The notes under the pieces: model-generated
What the model was told of the DNA's origin: nothing
Seen by the model: only the letters and a program-made list of their open reading frames with translations
Database searches by the model: none
Part shown: positions 1-9,856 of the stretch, in pieces
How the letters are laid out: each line of letters opens with the position of its first letter
Position numbering within the stretch: position 1 is the stretch's first letter
Origin: JAQCEJ01 sp040881995
GTDB taxonomy: Bacteria > Planctomycetota > Planctomycetia > Planctomycetales > Planctomycetaceae
Reading direction: 5' to 3'
Length of the DNA stretch: 14,115 bases
NCBI GenBank assembly: GCA_040881995.1
Contig: JBBECD010000210.1
Span: 1-14,115, forward strand
Program-made: the position numbers and the translations under genes

Positions 1-20
1 AAAGTTACTGAAATTACTGA

Positions 21-80
21 CCTCTCTCACCGGCTGATCTCGTAAAGTGCAGCCAGAGGGAGAAGGCCGGGGTGAGGGTG
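21..80. repeat. Left-flank palindromic repeat ending in GGGTGAGGG
   Basis: This non-coding stretch contains CCTCT at 21-25 pairing with AGAGG at 55-59 and GGCT at 32-35 pairing with AGCC at 51-54, which gives a broken stem. It is followed by GGCCGGGGTGAGGG. A related element with the same GGGTGAGGG end, in the same orientation, lies at 13986-14031 on the other side of the gene cluster. I infer a dispersed intergenic repeat family. Only two copies are visible here, and the left one is degenerate. Confidence 0.5.
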
Positions 81-90
81 CCTTTTTTCT

Positions 91-213
91 CGTTCCCATG
101 CTCTGCTTGGGAACGCAAGTCTTCGAAGCTCTGCTTCGCAAATTCTAGTTGACTTTTCAATCCACTGGCGGACAAGCCGCCAGTGCCACCCGGCAAAGCG
201 CTCCGCTGCGCAA
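91..213. repeat. Three hairpin units with a shared GCTCYGC core
   Basis: Three short hairpins share a core but not a stem. The first is CGTTCCCA/TGGGAACG (91-98/108-115) around GCTCTGCT. The second is CGAAG/CTTCG (124-128/134-138), also around GCTCTGCT. The third is GCGC/GCGC (198-201/208-211), with GCTCCGCT at 200-207. Each copy ends in CGCAA (114-118, 137-141, 209-213). A constant core and tail with differing but self-complementary stems points to a structured intergenic repeat, not chance. The group lies just downstream of the oxidase subunit I stop codon. Confidence 0.6.
163..185 (-). terminator. Strong hairpin downstream of coxA, possible 3' end
   Basis: A perfect 9-bp stem, CACTGGCGG (163-171) with CCGCCAGTG (177-185), encloses a 5-nt loop. 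It begins 44 bp past the coxA stop codon in the direction of transcription. On the minus strand the stem is followed by GATTGAAAA, not a T-run, so it is not a classical intrinsic terminator. It could instead protect or define the 3' end of the transcript, or be a dispersed palindromic repeat. Confidence 0.4.
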
Positions 214-229
214 ACCCTTCGCGTCGCGG

Positions 230-2088
<1,859 letters not shown>

Positions 2089-2092
<4 letters not shown>

Positions 2093-2955
2093 TCGGACAC
2101 CTCTTCCTCGCCGGCTGCGGCTGAGTCGGCTAACTCGGCTACGCCGTCGTCAAATTGTTCCAACTCCAACGTGTGGAGATAATTCTCAAAATCTTTTTCG
2201 CTTTCGGCGACGACGCGGGCCTTCATCTTGTAATGGCCCCAACCGCACAACTCGGCGCAGACCCATTCGTAGCTCCGGCTTTTTGAGGCTTCGAACCAGA
2301 TGGGAATCACCATGCCCGGGACGGCGTCCTGCTTGACGCGCAAATCGGGGACGAAAAATGAGTGCTGCACGTCGCCCGACCGCAGGTGAATCAGCACCGG
2401 CTTGTTCGAGGGAACGTGTAAATCGTTGACGGTATACAAGTCGCCCGGTTCGGGTTGGCGCAGCCAGCGTTCGATGTCGGCTTTCCCGTTAAAGATTCGT
2501 CCCAGAGCCGGGTAGCGAATCCGCCATTCAAACTGCCGGGCGGTGACCTCGGCGATCGGCGCATTGACGGCGTCTTGCGGGAAGTGGCTTTGAATGCGGA
2601 ATTTTTCCCACACCGGAATCTGATACAACGCGATGAACAGCAGAATGAACGCCGGGACGATCGTCCAGATGACTTCCAGGCTGTGGCTGCCGTGCGAGAA
2701 CTCGGCTCGATCGTCCGAATTGGTCGCTCCGCGCCACAGGACGTAGCCCATGGCGACCTGCGTCCCCACGAACGTAATCGAGGTGATGTAGAAAATCAGG
2801 TAAAACAGATCGTCGATCTGCTCGCCCAGCGGACTGGCGGCCTCCGTCGGAAACCACCACCCCATCGACGGCGAAATCGCCACGGCGACCGCCGCGACAA
2901 TCGACCAGAACATGAAAAATAAACTCCAAAACTTTCCCACGGCGTCCACCCTCAC
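2089..2955 (-). CDS. ctaC: Cytochrome c oxidase subunit II (CuA protein)
   Basis: This subunit receives electrons at the binuclear CuA centre and passes them to subunit I. Hydrophobic segments lie near residues 8-27, 48-73 and 93-114, and the cupredoxin domain follows. CuA ligands are all visible: His198, then Cys233, Glu235, Cys237, His241 and Met244 in the motif CAELCGWGHYKM. At 288 aa it lacks the C-terminal haem c domain seen in caa3-type subunit II. The QWYW patch used for electron entry in Paracoccus-type enzymes reads QFEW (141-144), with Phe at the first Trp. The start is uncertain: GTG codons occur at residues 1, 3 and 6, with purine-rich sequence before the last, and the first ATG is residue 15. 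The C-terminal tail (about 266-288) is acidic. Confidence 0.97.
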
Positions 2956-3017
2956 TCAGAGGTCGTCAAACCTTGATTCGTGTTCTGTGTATTCGTCAAT
3001 CTTGTCTTTTAGAAATC

Positions 3018-3092
3018 CTAACATAACCTCTGTGCCTCACGATTTATTGCAAACGTTCAGGCATTTTCGAGAAGCACAACCGGTTATGTTAG
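3018..3092. repeat. 11-bp perfect inverted repeat between dihaem gene and coxB
   Basis: CTAACATAACC (3018-3028) is the exact reverse complement of GGTTATGTTAG (3082-3092). The arms are separated by 53 nt, and partial pairing extends a few bases outward. It fills most of the 169-bp gap upstream of coxB. It could be a large stem-loop in the mRNA, paired regulator sites, or a small repeat element. The sequence does not decide between these. Confidence 0.5.
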
Positions 3093-3124
3093 AATCTCTT
3101 CGACGGCATATCAAAATGAACTGG

Positions 3125-4600
3125 CTACTTCGTCGCGGCGGTCGTCTGTTCGAGCGGCGGGATGTCCAGCGGCTCGGCGATCGTGCGATCGGTCTCGTAC
3201 GGCATCGATAAGACGTAATTGACGAGATCCCAGATTTGATCATCCTTCAGCGCGGTCACGCCGAAGGCGGGCATTTGAGTCCCCTTAATGCCGGCGTAAA
3301 TCCGGCAGAACAGATCGATCGGCCGGCGGCCGCCGCGATAAATCCCGCGCGTCAGATCGCGCGGCTTGATCGGGTTGCCCCAGTCGTCGTGCAGCCCGCG
3401 AACCGGCCAATTCGCCTGCGGTTGCGATCCCGGAATGGGCCAGAAATCTTCCGTGGCCGATCCGTTCCCCCGGCCGGTCGGGCCGTGGCAGGTGACGCAT
3501 TTCGTTTTTCCCGACAGATACAGTTCCTTGCCGCGCAAGCGCGATTCCAGCGAGTCGGGAACGCGCGGGACGCTGGGAATGATCTGGGCCTCTTCGTCGT
3601 TGGCCCGCGACCACTCGTCGGCCAAATCGGTGGCAATGCCGTCGATCGTCTCGGGGAAGTCTTCCTCGAGGGCCGTCTTCAGTTCGGCGAGAATTTCGTC
3701 TCGTGTTTCACCGTCTTTGACCCGATCGCTTACGACCTCGCGCGAATAGTCGCCCGACAACTCGTCGTCCATCCGTTTTTCCATCTCGCCGCGAATGGCG
3801 AGCCAGCGGACGTATTCGACGACCGCCGTCATTTCATCGTCGTCGAGCAGCATGAACGACGGCATATACGTGCCGGGGATGCCGTGCTTGACCGTCCGCT
3901 TCAAATCCTCGTTCGAAATTTTTTCGGGTTGTTTGGTCGTGGTGAATTTGAATTTCCCCAGGCGATAATCGCGCGGCGGGGGATTGAGATATTTCGCCGT
4001 CGGTCCGTTGCCGTCGCCGCTCGTGCCGTGACAGTGCACGCAATGTTCCATATACGCCATGCGGCCGAGCTGCAGGTTCGAGCCGACGACTTGAAACTCG
4101 TCTCCCGCGGCGGGGGGAGGATTCATGAAGGCGTCGACGTGCATTCGTCCGGTCGCCGGATTGTAATGGTTGAGTTTGACGCTTTGCCCGGCGTATTGGC
4201 CGCTGGTCATGATCACGCCGACGCCGCGGCGGAGATCGATCTCTTCGGCCTTTTTCCCGTCCCATTCGACGATAAATTTATAGGCTCCCTGCTCGGTGCT
4301 TTCGACCTCGGCGATTTTTCCCTGCTGCTCGCCGTACTCGATCGGAAAGCGAAGCCAGGCGACGAGATCCTGCGGCGTGCCGAAGTTCTCGGTCAGCGTG
4401 TCGTCGACATATTTCCGCGCCTCGGGGACGAGTTGTTCGGTGCGCGAGTTCGGGACGAATTTCGACCCCGGCGGTTTGGAATCGCAGCCGATGAAACCGG
4501 CGATGACCAGCGTCATGCCGAGCACGGGCCATGCGCGGGCCGCGACGAGACGAGACGCGGTGAGTTCTGAATGGGGCATAAATAACGATTGCGGATTCAC
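3125..4600 (-). CDS. Dihaem cytochrome c lipoprotein, probable electron donor to the oxidase
   Basis: This 491-aa exported protein has a lipobox FIGC (Cys39) and two class I cytochrome c domains: CVHCH at 187-191 with distal Met246 (TYMPSF), and CVTCH at 368-372 with Met443 (TQMPAF). Residues about 55-175 carry no haem motif and look beta-rich; I do not recognise this domain. A charged, probably helical linker (about 270-340) joins the two haem domains. The GTG start at 4600 is favoured because GGAGG lies 8 nt upstream; ATG at residue 8 would put it 29 nt away. The gene sits just before coxB-coxA, and CoxB lacks a fused haem domain, so I infer that it hands electrons to CuA. Lipid anchoring would keep it at the membrane surface. 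Confidence 0.93.
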   Translation of the reverse strand: MNPQSLFMPHSELTASRLVAARAWPVLGMTLVIAGFIGCDSKPPGSKFVPNSRTEQLVPEARKYVDDTLTENFGTPQDLVAWLRFPIEYGEQQGKIAEVESTEQGAYKFIVEWDGKKAEEIDLRRGVGVIMTSGQYAGQSVKLNHYNPATGRMHVDAFMNPPPAAGDEFQVVGSNLQLGRMAYMEHCVHCHGTSGDGNGPTAKYLNPPPRDYRLGKFKFTTTKQPEKISNEDLKRTVKHGIPGTYMPSFMLLDDDEMTAVVEYVRWLAIRGEMEKRMDDELSGDYSREVVSDRVKDGETRDEILAELKTALEEDFPETIDGIATDLADEWSRANDEEAQIIPSVPRVPDSLESRLRGKELYLSGKTKCVTCHGPTGRGNGSATEDFWPIPGSQPQANWPVRGLHDDWGNPIKPRDLTRGIYRGGRRPIDLFCRIYAGIKGTQMPAFGVTALKDDQIWDLVNYVLSMPYETDRTIAEPLDIPPLEQTTAATK

Positions 4601-4613
4601 GGAGGAAACCTCC
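4601..4613 (-). promoter_or_regulatory. Shine-Dalgarno inside a small hairpin
   Basis: On the minus strand the ribosome binding site GGAGG is followed by TTT and its exact complement CCTCC, and then directly by the GTG start at 4600. The 5-bp stem with a 3-nt loop could hide the site and damp translation of the dihaem cytochrome. The pairing is seen; an effect on translation is inferred. Confidence 0.45.
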
Positions 4614-4634
4614 CCCCTTCCAAACAGGAATGCT

Positions 4635-4649
4635 TATCTGTCACAGATA
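4635..4649. promoter_or_regulatory. 15-bp perfect dyad, candidate operator
   Basis: TATCTGT and ACAGATA flank a single central base, forming a fully symmetric 15-bp site in the 104-bp gap between the cupredoxin and dihaem cytochrome genes, 34 bp before the GTG start. The size and symmetry suit a dimeric regulator. I do not recognise the regulator, and I see no clear promoter next to it. Confidence 0.35.
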
Positions 4650-4704
4650 TTTTTATCCGGCCGTCGATCTGGTGATCTGGTCCCATGCCATTTTTCGGCG
4701 AGAA

Positions 4705-5646
4705 TTATCGGGAAATACTAACGACCTTCGGCCGTTCGCCCGCATACGAGGCGAGTTTATCGGCCTCGACGGTGATGGTCACTTCGGTCGGCGTTCCGCC
4801 CGAAATCTCGACCTTGTAAGCGCGTTCAAGCAAACCGCCCGCTTCCTGCCAGATCTTAAACGTGTGAGCACCAGCCGGAAGATCGGGAATTTCGAAGTTA
4901 CCGTTAGCGTCTGTCACTGCGGCAAACGGATGGTCTAACGGCAAATGATACGCCGCCATCCATGGATGGATATCGCATTTCACGAATACGGGTTCTTTTT
5001 CCGGTTTGGTATATTTCATCTCAACGCCTTTGCGGTCCCCGGGATTCACAATCTGATTGAATGCACTGTTGCGAACCGGAACCGAGTGCGTGTTATGCGA
5101 AATAGGATCGTCATTCAACACATGGACGGTCTGCCCGGAACGAATCACTAAAGCGTGTGGCAAGAAAACACATCCCTTTTGGTCGAAAATTGCAGCATCA
5201 GACGGTACGGCAGGGATGACGGCTCCCTGCGGTGCCTTGTCGAGGTAGATAAACACGTTAGCTAAGCCTCCGCTACTGCCCGTAACGATGCGTTCGTTGG
5301 GAATCGCTTGGGCCGCACAGACGGAGGGATCCTTGATTTCCGCACCGGCGGGATACAGCGGGGGCAACGATTCGACGGCGCTGGCCAAGACCACTTTTCC
5401 AATCAGGCTTCCGGTCCCGCCTCCTCCGCCGGACGAGGCAGGAGCGGCGCCCGAATCGGTTTCGGAGTCGCCCGCGTCTTCCTCTTCATCGGAAGCAGCG
5501 ACTTCGCCGCCGGTGCTCGGCTTGATCGTAACGGTGGGAACGATGTCCGCTCCGCTGTCGTGATTCTGGCAACCGCTCAAAAGTCCCGCGGCGGAAACCG
5601 CGAGCAACAGTCCGAGCGACGTGGTTAATTTTCGAGAAATGATCAT
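4705..5646 (-). CDS. Cupredoxin lipoprotein (type I copper, plastocyanin-like)
   Basis: This 313-aa protein starts with a lipoprotein signal peptide ending in the lipobox LSGC (Cys26). An acidic, then Ser/Gly-rich linker follows (about 50-80) and tethers a soluble domain. A type I copper site is visible: a His in SHNTH (184 or 187), then Cys224, His227 and Met230 in CDIHPWM. Cys110 and Cys159 are two further cysteines. Residues about 243-268 (TDANGNFEIPDLPAGAHTF) resemble a carboxypeptidase-regulatory-like beta fold. The gene begins 7 bp after the octahaem gene, so the two are surely co-expressed. I infer a membrane-tethered one-electron carrier between the Rieske/b/octahaem proteins and the oxidase. 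A copper-delivery role for CuA or CuB is the main alternative. Confidence 0.88.
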   Translation of the reverse strand: MIISRKLTTSLGLLLAVSAAGLLSGCQNHDSGADIVPTVTIKPSTGGEVAASDEEEDAGDSETDSGAAPASSGGGGGTGSLIGKVVLASAVESLPPLYPAGAEIKDPSVCAAQAIPNERIVTGSSGGLANVFIYLDKAPQGAVIPAVPSDAAIFDQKGCVFLPHALVIRSGQTVHVLNDDPISHNTHSVPVRNSAFNQIVNPGDRKGVEMKYTKPEKEPVFVKCDIHPWMAAYHLPLDHPFAAVTDANGNFEIPDLPAGAHTFKIWQEAGGLLERAYKVEISGGTPTEVTITVEADKLASYAGERPKVVSISR

Positions 5647-5653
5647 GGCTTGG

Positions 5654-8600
5654 TTATTCTCCTGCCTGTTCCGTGGGGGCTTGTTCGGCCTGTGCTTGTT
5701 CAGCTTCGGCTTCGTCGGCGGGGGGAGGCGTCTCGGCCGGCGGTTCGTACGCCAGCTTGCCTTCGCGCTCCAGCAGCCGATTGTAATTCATTAACGCATC
5801 GCGCAAACCGATCGTCTGCGCCTGTCCGTCCCCTTCCAGCAATTCGGGGAAGGTCTGTTTCGTGCGCGCCAGCGGAGCGGGCATCGACGTATACGGCGTG
5901 ATCCATTTGGGATTGTACAACCACAACAGCAGCCAGTCGGGACGCAGGCGATCGTGAGCCAGATCGAGATTCGGGCCGCGGATGTCGGTCTTAGGATCGG
6001 TGATTTTGACTTCGCGTCCTCCCACCGAGTGACATTTGATGCAGAGCGGTGCGTTGAGCAGCTTCCACGTTTGCGTCAGATACTCCCCTTCCGGATGACC
6101 CGACAGATCGAGCTGATCTTCCTTGCGTGCCAGATACGGCGGTTCGCGCTGCGGTATCTCCTGATACGGGAAACTTGCACCATCCACCGCCGCGAAATAG
6201 TTGGCCAGCGCCTGGGCTTCGGCCGAACTCATGTTGAACTGCGGCATCCGCAAGACCGTCGTGTGCCGCAGTTTTCCCGGATCCTTCAAAAAGTTATACA
6301 GCCACGGTGTCTGAACTTTAATTCCTTCCTGATACAACGGCGGCGGCGCGGCCTGCCAGGCAAGCGAACGGTTCCCCTGTGTCGTCGTTTCCATCAGATG
6401 TTCTACCAGCCATTCGGCGAACGGACCCCCTCGGGCGGGTTTCGAACCTTCCTGATCGAAGTCGGCCGCGGGAACCAACATGCGGGAACTGGGAAATAAC
6501 ACTTTGTCCCCCGCCTTCAGCGTTTCCCACAGGTCGAAGCCGTATTCCTGATCCTCGACGTCTTCTTCCGGATCGGGACGAGTGGCGATCAGGCCGCGGA
6601 AGGTCACCACCGCTTTGCCGTCTTCCGTCGTTTCGCCCGTCATCCCCTGGCGGGGCGGTTTGAGTTCCAACAGCAGATCGCGGCCCGCGGGATATTCATC
6701 GGCGCTGAGATCCGATGCCAGCAAGCCTTCGGGATCGGCGTTGTAGCGATATTCCGGAAGTTCGAGCATGTGACAGCCGGTGCAATTGTACTTCTCGATC
6801 AGCCGTTCGCCTTCGATCCGCGCGGCGTCTTGGGGGTCGGGTTGATAGAGGTAATCGGCCGACGGCGGTTCGGCGACGAGACCGAGCACGAACGTGCTGA
6901 TGGCTTCGATCTGCGCTTCGTTCAACGGAAACTTCGGCATCCGCAGGCGCTCGTCGTAGCCTTTGGTCTCGGTCTTTTTGTAGTCGTAGCTGCGCGGGTC
7001 GCGGAGTTTCTGCCACAGGAAACCGGCGCGGCCGTGATGCAGCAGGTTGTCGAAGAAGAAGGCGGTACGGAGATCGTCCTGGTCTTCTTCCGTCATCGTC
7101 TCGCCGTTGTTCGCTTTCTTGAGAACGTCGCGGACGAGTTCCATCGTGCTCGAACCGTCGGGCTCGCCGTGATGGTGCAGAAATTCCTCAATGTGTTCCG
7201 GCGCGAGACGGCTGGTGTCTTTGCGGCCCCAGTCTTGCAGCGCGGTGCCGATGGGACGGGCCTGTTCGAAGCCGGGGATGTCGTGGCAGCCGTAACAGCC
7301 GTAACGCGAGATCGTTTTGCGTCCGACGTAGTTGAGTTTCATCTGTCGCCACTGTTCGTCGTCGAGCGGTGCTGCGGGGTGTTCTCGCGTCAGCTCGATT
7401 TCGTCCCCTTTCACCAGGTCGCGGCGGATGGGAAACTGGCGCGTCGACATCACCTCGTCGGTATCGTCTTTGGTGATGATTTTGATCAGGTTCAGCCGCA
7501 CGACTTCATCCAGCAGTTCGTCGCTGATCTCCGGCGTGGGAAATTCGGTCGTCGGGCCGGCCGACAGCAAGAACGCGGCGATATCGGCGGCGGGATCGAT
7601 CGTCTCGTCACCCAACGGTTCAGGATTGAGATACAGGTTCGGCATCCGCGTCCGCGGGAAGTGATGACTCGGGTTTCGCAGCCAAGTATACAACCAGGCG
7701 AAACCCTCGCTGCCAGGCTTGATCTTTTCGTGCACGCGGCTAAGCTCGGGCCCGTGCTCTTGAGCGGCGCCCGGAAAGTCTTTGTGACTGTGACACGCCA
7801 GGCATCCCTTTTGCGCGAACAGCGTCTTGCCTCGTTCGGCGTTCGCCTGATATTCCTCGGCCGGCTGTTGTAGTTCGAGGGGGAGCGACTTGTCCATCAG
7901 ATATGTCGCGATGCCCGCCAGTTCCGCCGGCTGCAACCGTTTCGCTAGATCATCTTGCAAATTCGTCAGATGGAAGAACTGCGGCATGCGGGTCGTCGGG
8001 CGGAACCGTTTGGGTTCCTCAGTCCAGTGATACACGAAGTCGGGCGTCGTCTTGCTGCCAACGTGCATCAGCGACGGGCCCACCTTCCGCATCTTGCCGG
8101 GGTTTTCGTCATCTATAAATTGCTCGGCCAAGGCGAGCGAACTCGGCCGAAGTTTCGGAGCCGGCTCGTCGTCCCCCTCTTCCGTCGATTTTTCATCGTC
8201 TGCTTCGCCCGCTGCGTCGCCATGTGCCGCGGCGGCGAGTCGTGTTTTTTCGGCGGCCAGGAGTTCGCGGAGTTTGTTCCGCGTGACCGAATCGCTCGGA
8301 TGACGTTCGACTTCCGTCGCCAGCCGATGCAGTTCGTCGAAACCTTCCGCGGGGTCTTGCAGCGCGGGGTCTTCGAGCAACATGCGGGCGAACAGAGAAT
8401 AGGCGGTGTAGTTCGGTTCGAGACGCAGATCGGGACCGATCGGCATGCCGCCGTCGGTTCCGTGGATTTCGTGGCAGCCGAAGCAGCCGAAGGTTTTGAC
8501 GAGATCCCATCCTTCGTAGAGTTTGGGAGCGGTCGGGCCGAATTCGGGATTGATCCCGAGTTCGACGACGGTGTGGTGGCATTTCAGGCACATCGCCTGA

Positions 8601-9721
8601 TTAAGCCGCTTGGGGAACATCGGGTATTCCCAGAAGTGATTGTGGAAATAGCCGTATTCCTTCTTCCATTCGTGTTCGATGTGCGGATCGTCGGGCGTAT
8701 GCTGCACGTTGTGGAAACTCGTGCCCGAGCCCTGACCTTCGTGGCAGACCGTGCAGCCGAATCGCGGCATGGGGTGCGGACTCGACGACGAGAGGTACAA
8801 ATCGAGATTCGGATGCGAAGCGTACGGATTGGGGAACTCGTTCGCCCGCACCCAGTCGTGCGGATCGTCGCTGTCGGGATGTCCCAGCGGGAACGTGGGA
8901 ATGTTCCCGGGTTCGGTGCGGTCGATGCCGGCGTGACAGGTGCGGCAGCGATCGAACCGGGCCGACTTCGTCATGCCGAGCTGCTGGTACAGCCCGGGAA
9001 TCCAGTCCTGCACCGGTTTGAGGTGACCGTTAAAACCCTCGATGATGGGAACTTCCATCAGCCGGCGTTTGAACCATTGCAGGCCCTCGTCGGGTTCGAT
9101 CTTGGTGATCGCCGCGTCGAGCTGCGTCGCTTCGGCCTGGATGCGCAACAATTCGGTGTTGGCGGCGAGTTGTTCGGCGGTGAGATCGTCCCGTTTTTCC
9201 TGCAGGAGTTTCAGGTCTTTTTGGCGTTGCTGCCATTCGACTTCCAGGGCGACCACATCGGACTGAGAGTTGTCGAAGGCCGCTTTGCGCGCATCGAGTT
9301 CGGTTTGCGGCAAACTATCGCGGACGGCCAGATCGTAGTTGGCTCGATCCACGTCTCGTTCGGCCCGGCGATCGCGCACGGAACTACCGGCAACGTCGAC
9401 GAGAAATTTCTGTTGCTTGATTTCTTTATCGAGTTCGCGCAGCTCCGCCTCTTTGGCCTCGACCGCCGCATCGGCCTCGGCGATTCTGGTTTGAGTCGCC
9501 TCGACCTGCTGTTGGAAGGCGGGATCGCTGACGATGGCGTTGCGCTTTTGTTCGAGTTTCAGCGCATCGATTTCGATGCTGGTCCGCTGAATGTCGCGCC
9601 ACTCGTCCTTATAGTCGGCGGACATCATCAGCAACGTCGCCGCGAACAGCGCAATGGCGCTCACCGCAAAGACCACGTGCATCGTGCGAAGATTTCGCCA
9701 ATAGGCATCATTGGCCGGCAT
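5654..9721 (-). CDS. Giant octahaem cytochrome c with membrane anchor and coiled coil
   Basis: This 1355-aa protein has one N-terminal membrane helix (about 14-33), then a charged coiled coil (about 40-205). Eight CxxCH sites follow at residues 259, 323, 378, 413, 640, 809, 980 and 1227. The first three are closely spaced. The last five are each followed by a Met-Pro motif (Met579, Met693, Met928, Met1159, Met1280), as expected for distal Met ligands in class I cytochrome c domains. It therefore looks like a three-haem unit plus five tandem mono-haem modules. An acidic linker spans about 501-520, and the C-terminus (about 1327-1355) is Pro/Ala/Glu-rich. It is encoded after the cytochrome b genes, where c1 or f would be expected, so I infer that it accepts electrons from the Rieske centre. 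The ATG start has a purine-rich stretch about 11 nt upstream. Confidence 0.93.
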   Translation of the reverse strand: MPANDAYWRNLRTMHVVFAVSAIALFAATLLMMSADYKDEWRDIQRTSIEIDALKLEQKRNAIVSDPAFQQQVEATQTRIAEADAAVEAKEAELRELDKEIKQQKFLVDVAGSSVRDRRAERDVDRANYDLAVRDSLPQTELDARKAAFDNSQSDVVALEVEWQQRQKDLKLLQEKRDDLTAEQLAANTELLRIQAEATQLDAAITKIEPDEGLQWFKRRLMEVPIIEGFNGHLKPVQDWIPGLYQQLGMTKSARFDRCRTCHAGIDRTEPGNIPTFPLGHPDSDDPHDWVRANEFPNPYASHPNLDLYLSSSSPHPMPRFGCTVCHEGQGSGTSFHNVQHTPDDPHIEHEWKKEYGYFHNHFWEYPMFPKRLNQAMCLKCHHTVVELGINPEFGPTAPKLYEGWDLVKTFGCFGCHEIHGTDGGMPIGPDLRLEPNYTAYSLFARMLLEDPALQDPAEGFDELHRLATEVERHPSDSVTRNKLRELLAAEKTRLAAAAHGDAAGEADDEKSTEEGDDEPAPKLRPSSLALAEQFIDDENPGKMRKVGPSLMHVGSKTTPDFVYHWTEEPKRFRPTTRMPQFFHLTNLQDDLAKRLQPAELAGIATYLMDKSLPLELQQPAEEYQANAERGKTLFAQKGCLACHSHKDFPGAAQEHGPELSRVHEKIKPGSEGFAWLYTWLRNPSHHFPRTRMPNLYLNPEPLGDETIDPAADIAAFLLSAGPTTEFPTPEISDELLDEVVRLNLIKIITKDDTDEVMSTRQFPIRRDLVKGDEIELTREHPAAPLDDEQWRQMKLNYVGRKTISRYGCYGCHDIPGFEQARPIGTALQDWGRKDTSRLAPEHIEEFLHHHGEPDGSSTMELVRDVLKKANNGETMTEEDQDDLRTAFFFDNLLHHGRAGFLWQKLRDPRSYDYKKTETKGYDERLRMPKFPLNEAQIEAISTFVLGLVAEPPSADYLYQPDPQDAARIEGERLIEKYNCTGCHMLELPEYRYNADPEGLLASDLSADEYPAGRDLLLELKPPRQGMTGETTEDGKAVVTFRGLIATRPDPEEDVEDQEYGFDLWETLKAGDKVLFPSSRMLVPAADFDQEGSKPARGGPFAEWLVEHLMETTTQGNRSLAWQAAPPPLYQEGIKVQTPWLYNFLKDPGKLRHTTVLRMPQFNMSSAEAQALANYFAAVDGASFPYQEIPQREPPYLARKEDQLDLSGHPEGEYLTQTWKLLNAPLCIKCHSVGGREVKITDPKTDIRGPNLDLAHDRLRPDWLLLWLYNPKWITPYTSMPAPLARTKQTFPELLEGDGQAQTIGLRDALMNYNRLLEREGKLAYEPPAETPPPADEAEAEQAQAEQAPTEQAGE

Positions 9722-9823
9722 GTTTCAGAACGTCCTTCCTTACGCAATCCTCAACGGTCGAGGCAAGTATCGATTCAATAGCTGAATCCGTTACGAACAT
9801 CACAGCGAACAGATTCTAATGAT

Positions 9824-9840
9824 AAAAGATTGAATCTTTT
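9824..9840. promoter_or_regulatory. 17-bp perfect AT-rich dyad upstream of the octahaem gene
   Basis: AAAAGATT and AATCTTTT flank one base, forming a perfect palindrome about 100 bp upstream of the octahaem start codon, in the largest intergenic gap of the cluster (200 bp). It could be an operator or a weak hairpin. A clear promoter is not visible nearby. Confidence 0.35.
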
Positions 9841-9856
9841 CAACCGTTTCATGTTT

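Noticed and set aside
21..213. CRISPR array or tRNA-like structure in the left-flank hairpins
   Set aside because: Spacing is irregular, copies are short and degenerate, there are no equal spacers, and no cloverleaf can be drawn.
3236..4570. 444-codon plus-strand open frame opposite the dihaem cytochrome gene
   Set aside because: There is no signal, motif or ribosome binding site, and the minus-strand frame has a lipobox, two CxxCH sites and their Met ligands.
7955..9781. 608-codon plus-strand open frame opposite the octahaem gene
   Set aside because: It mirrors the coiled-coil and haem region of the real gene, shows no domain of its own, and runs across the start of the octahaem gene into the gap.
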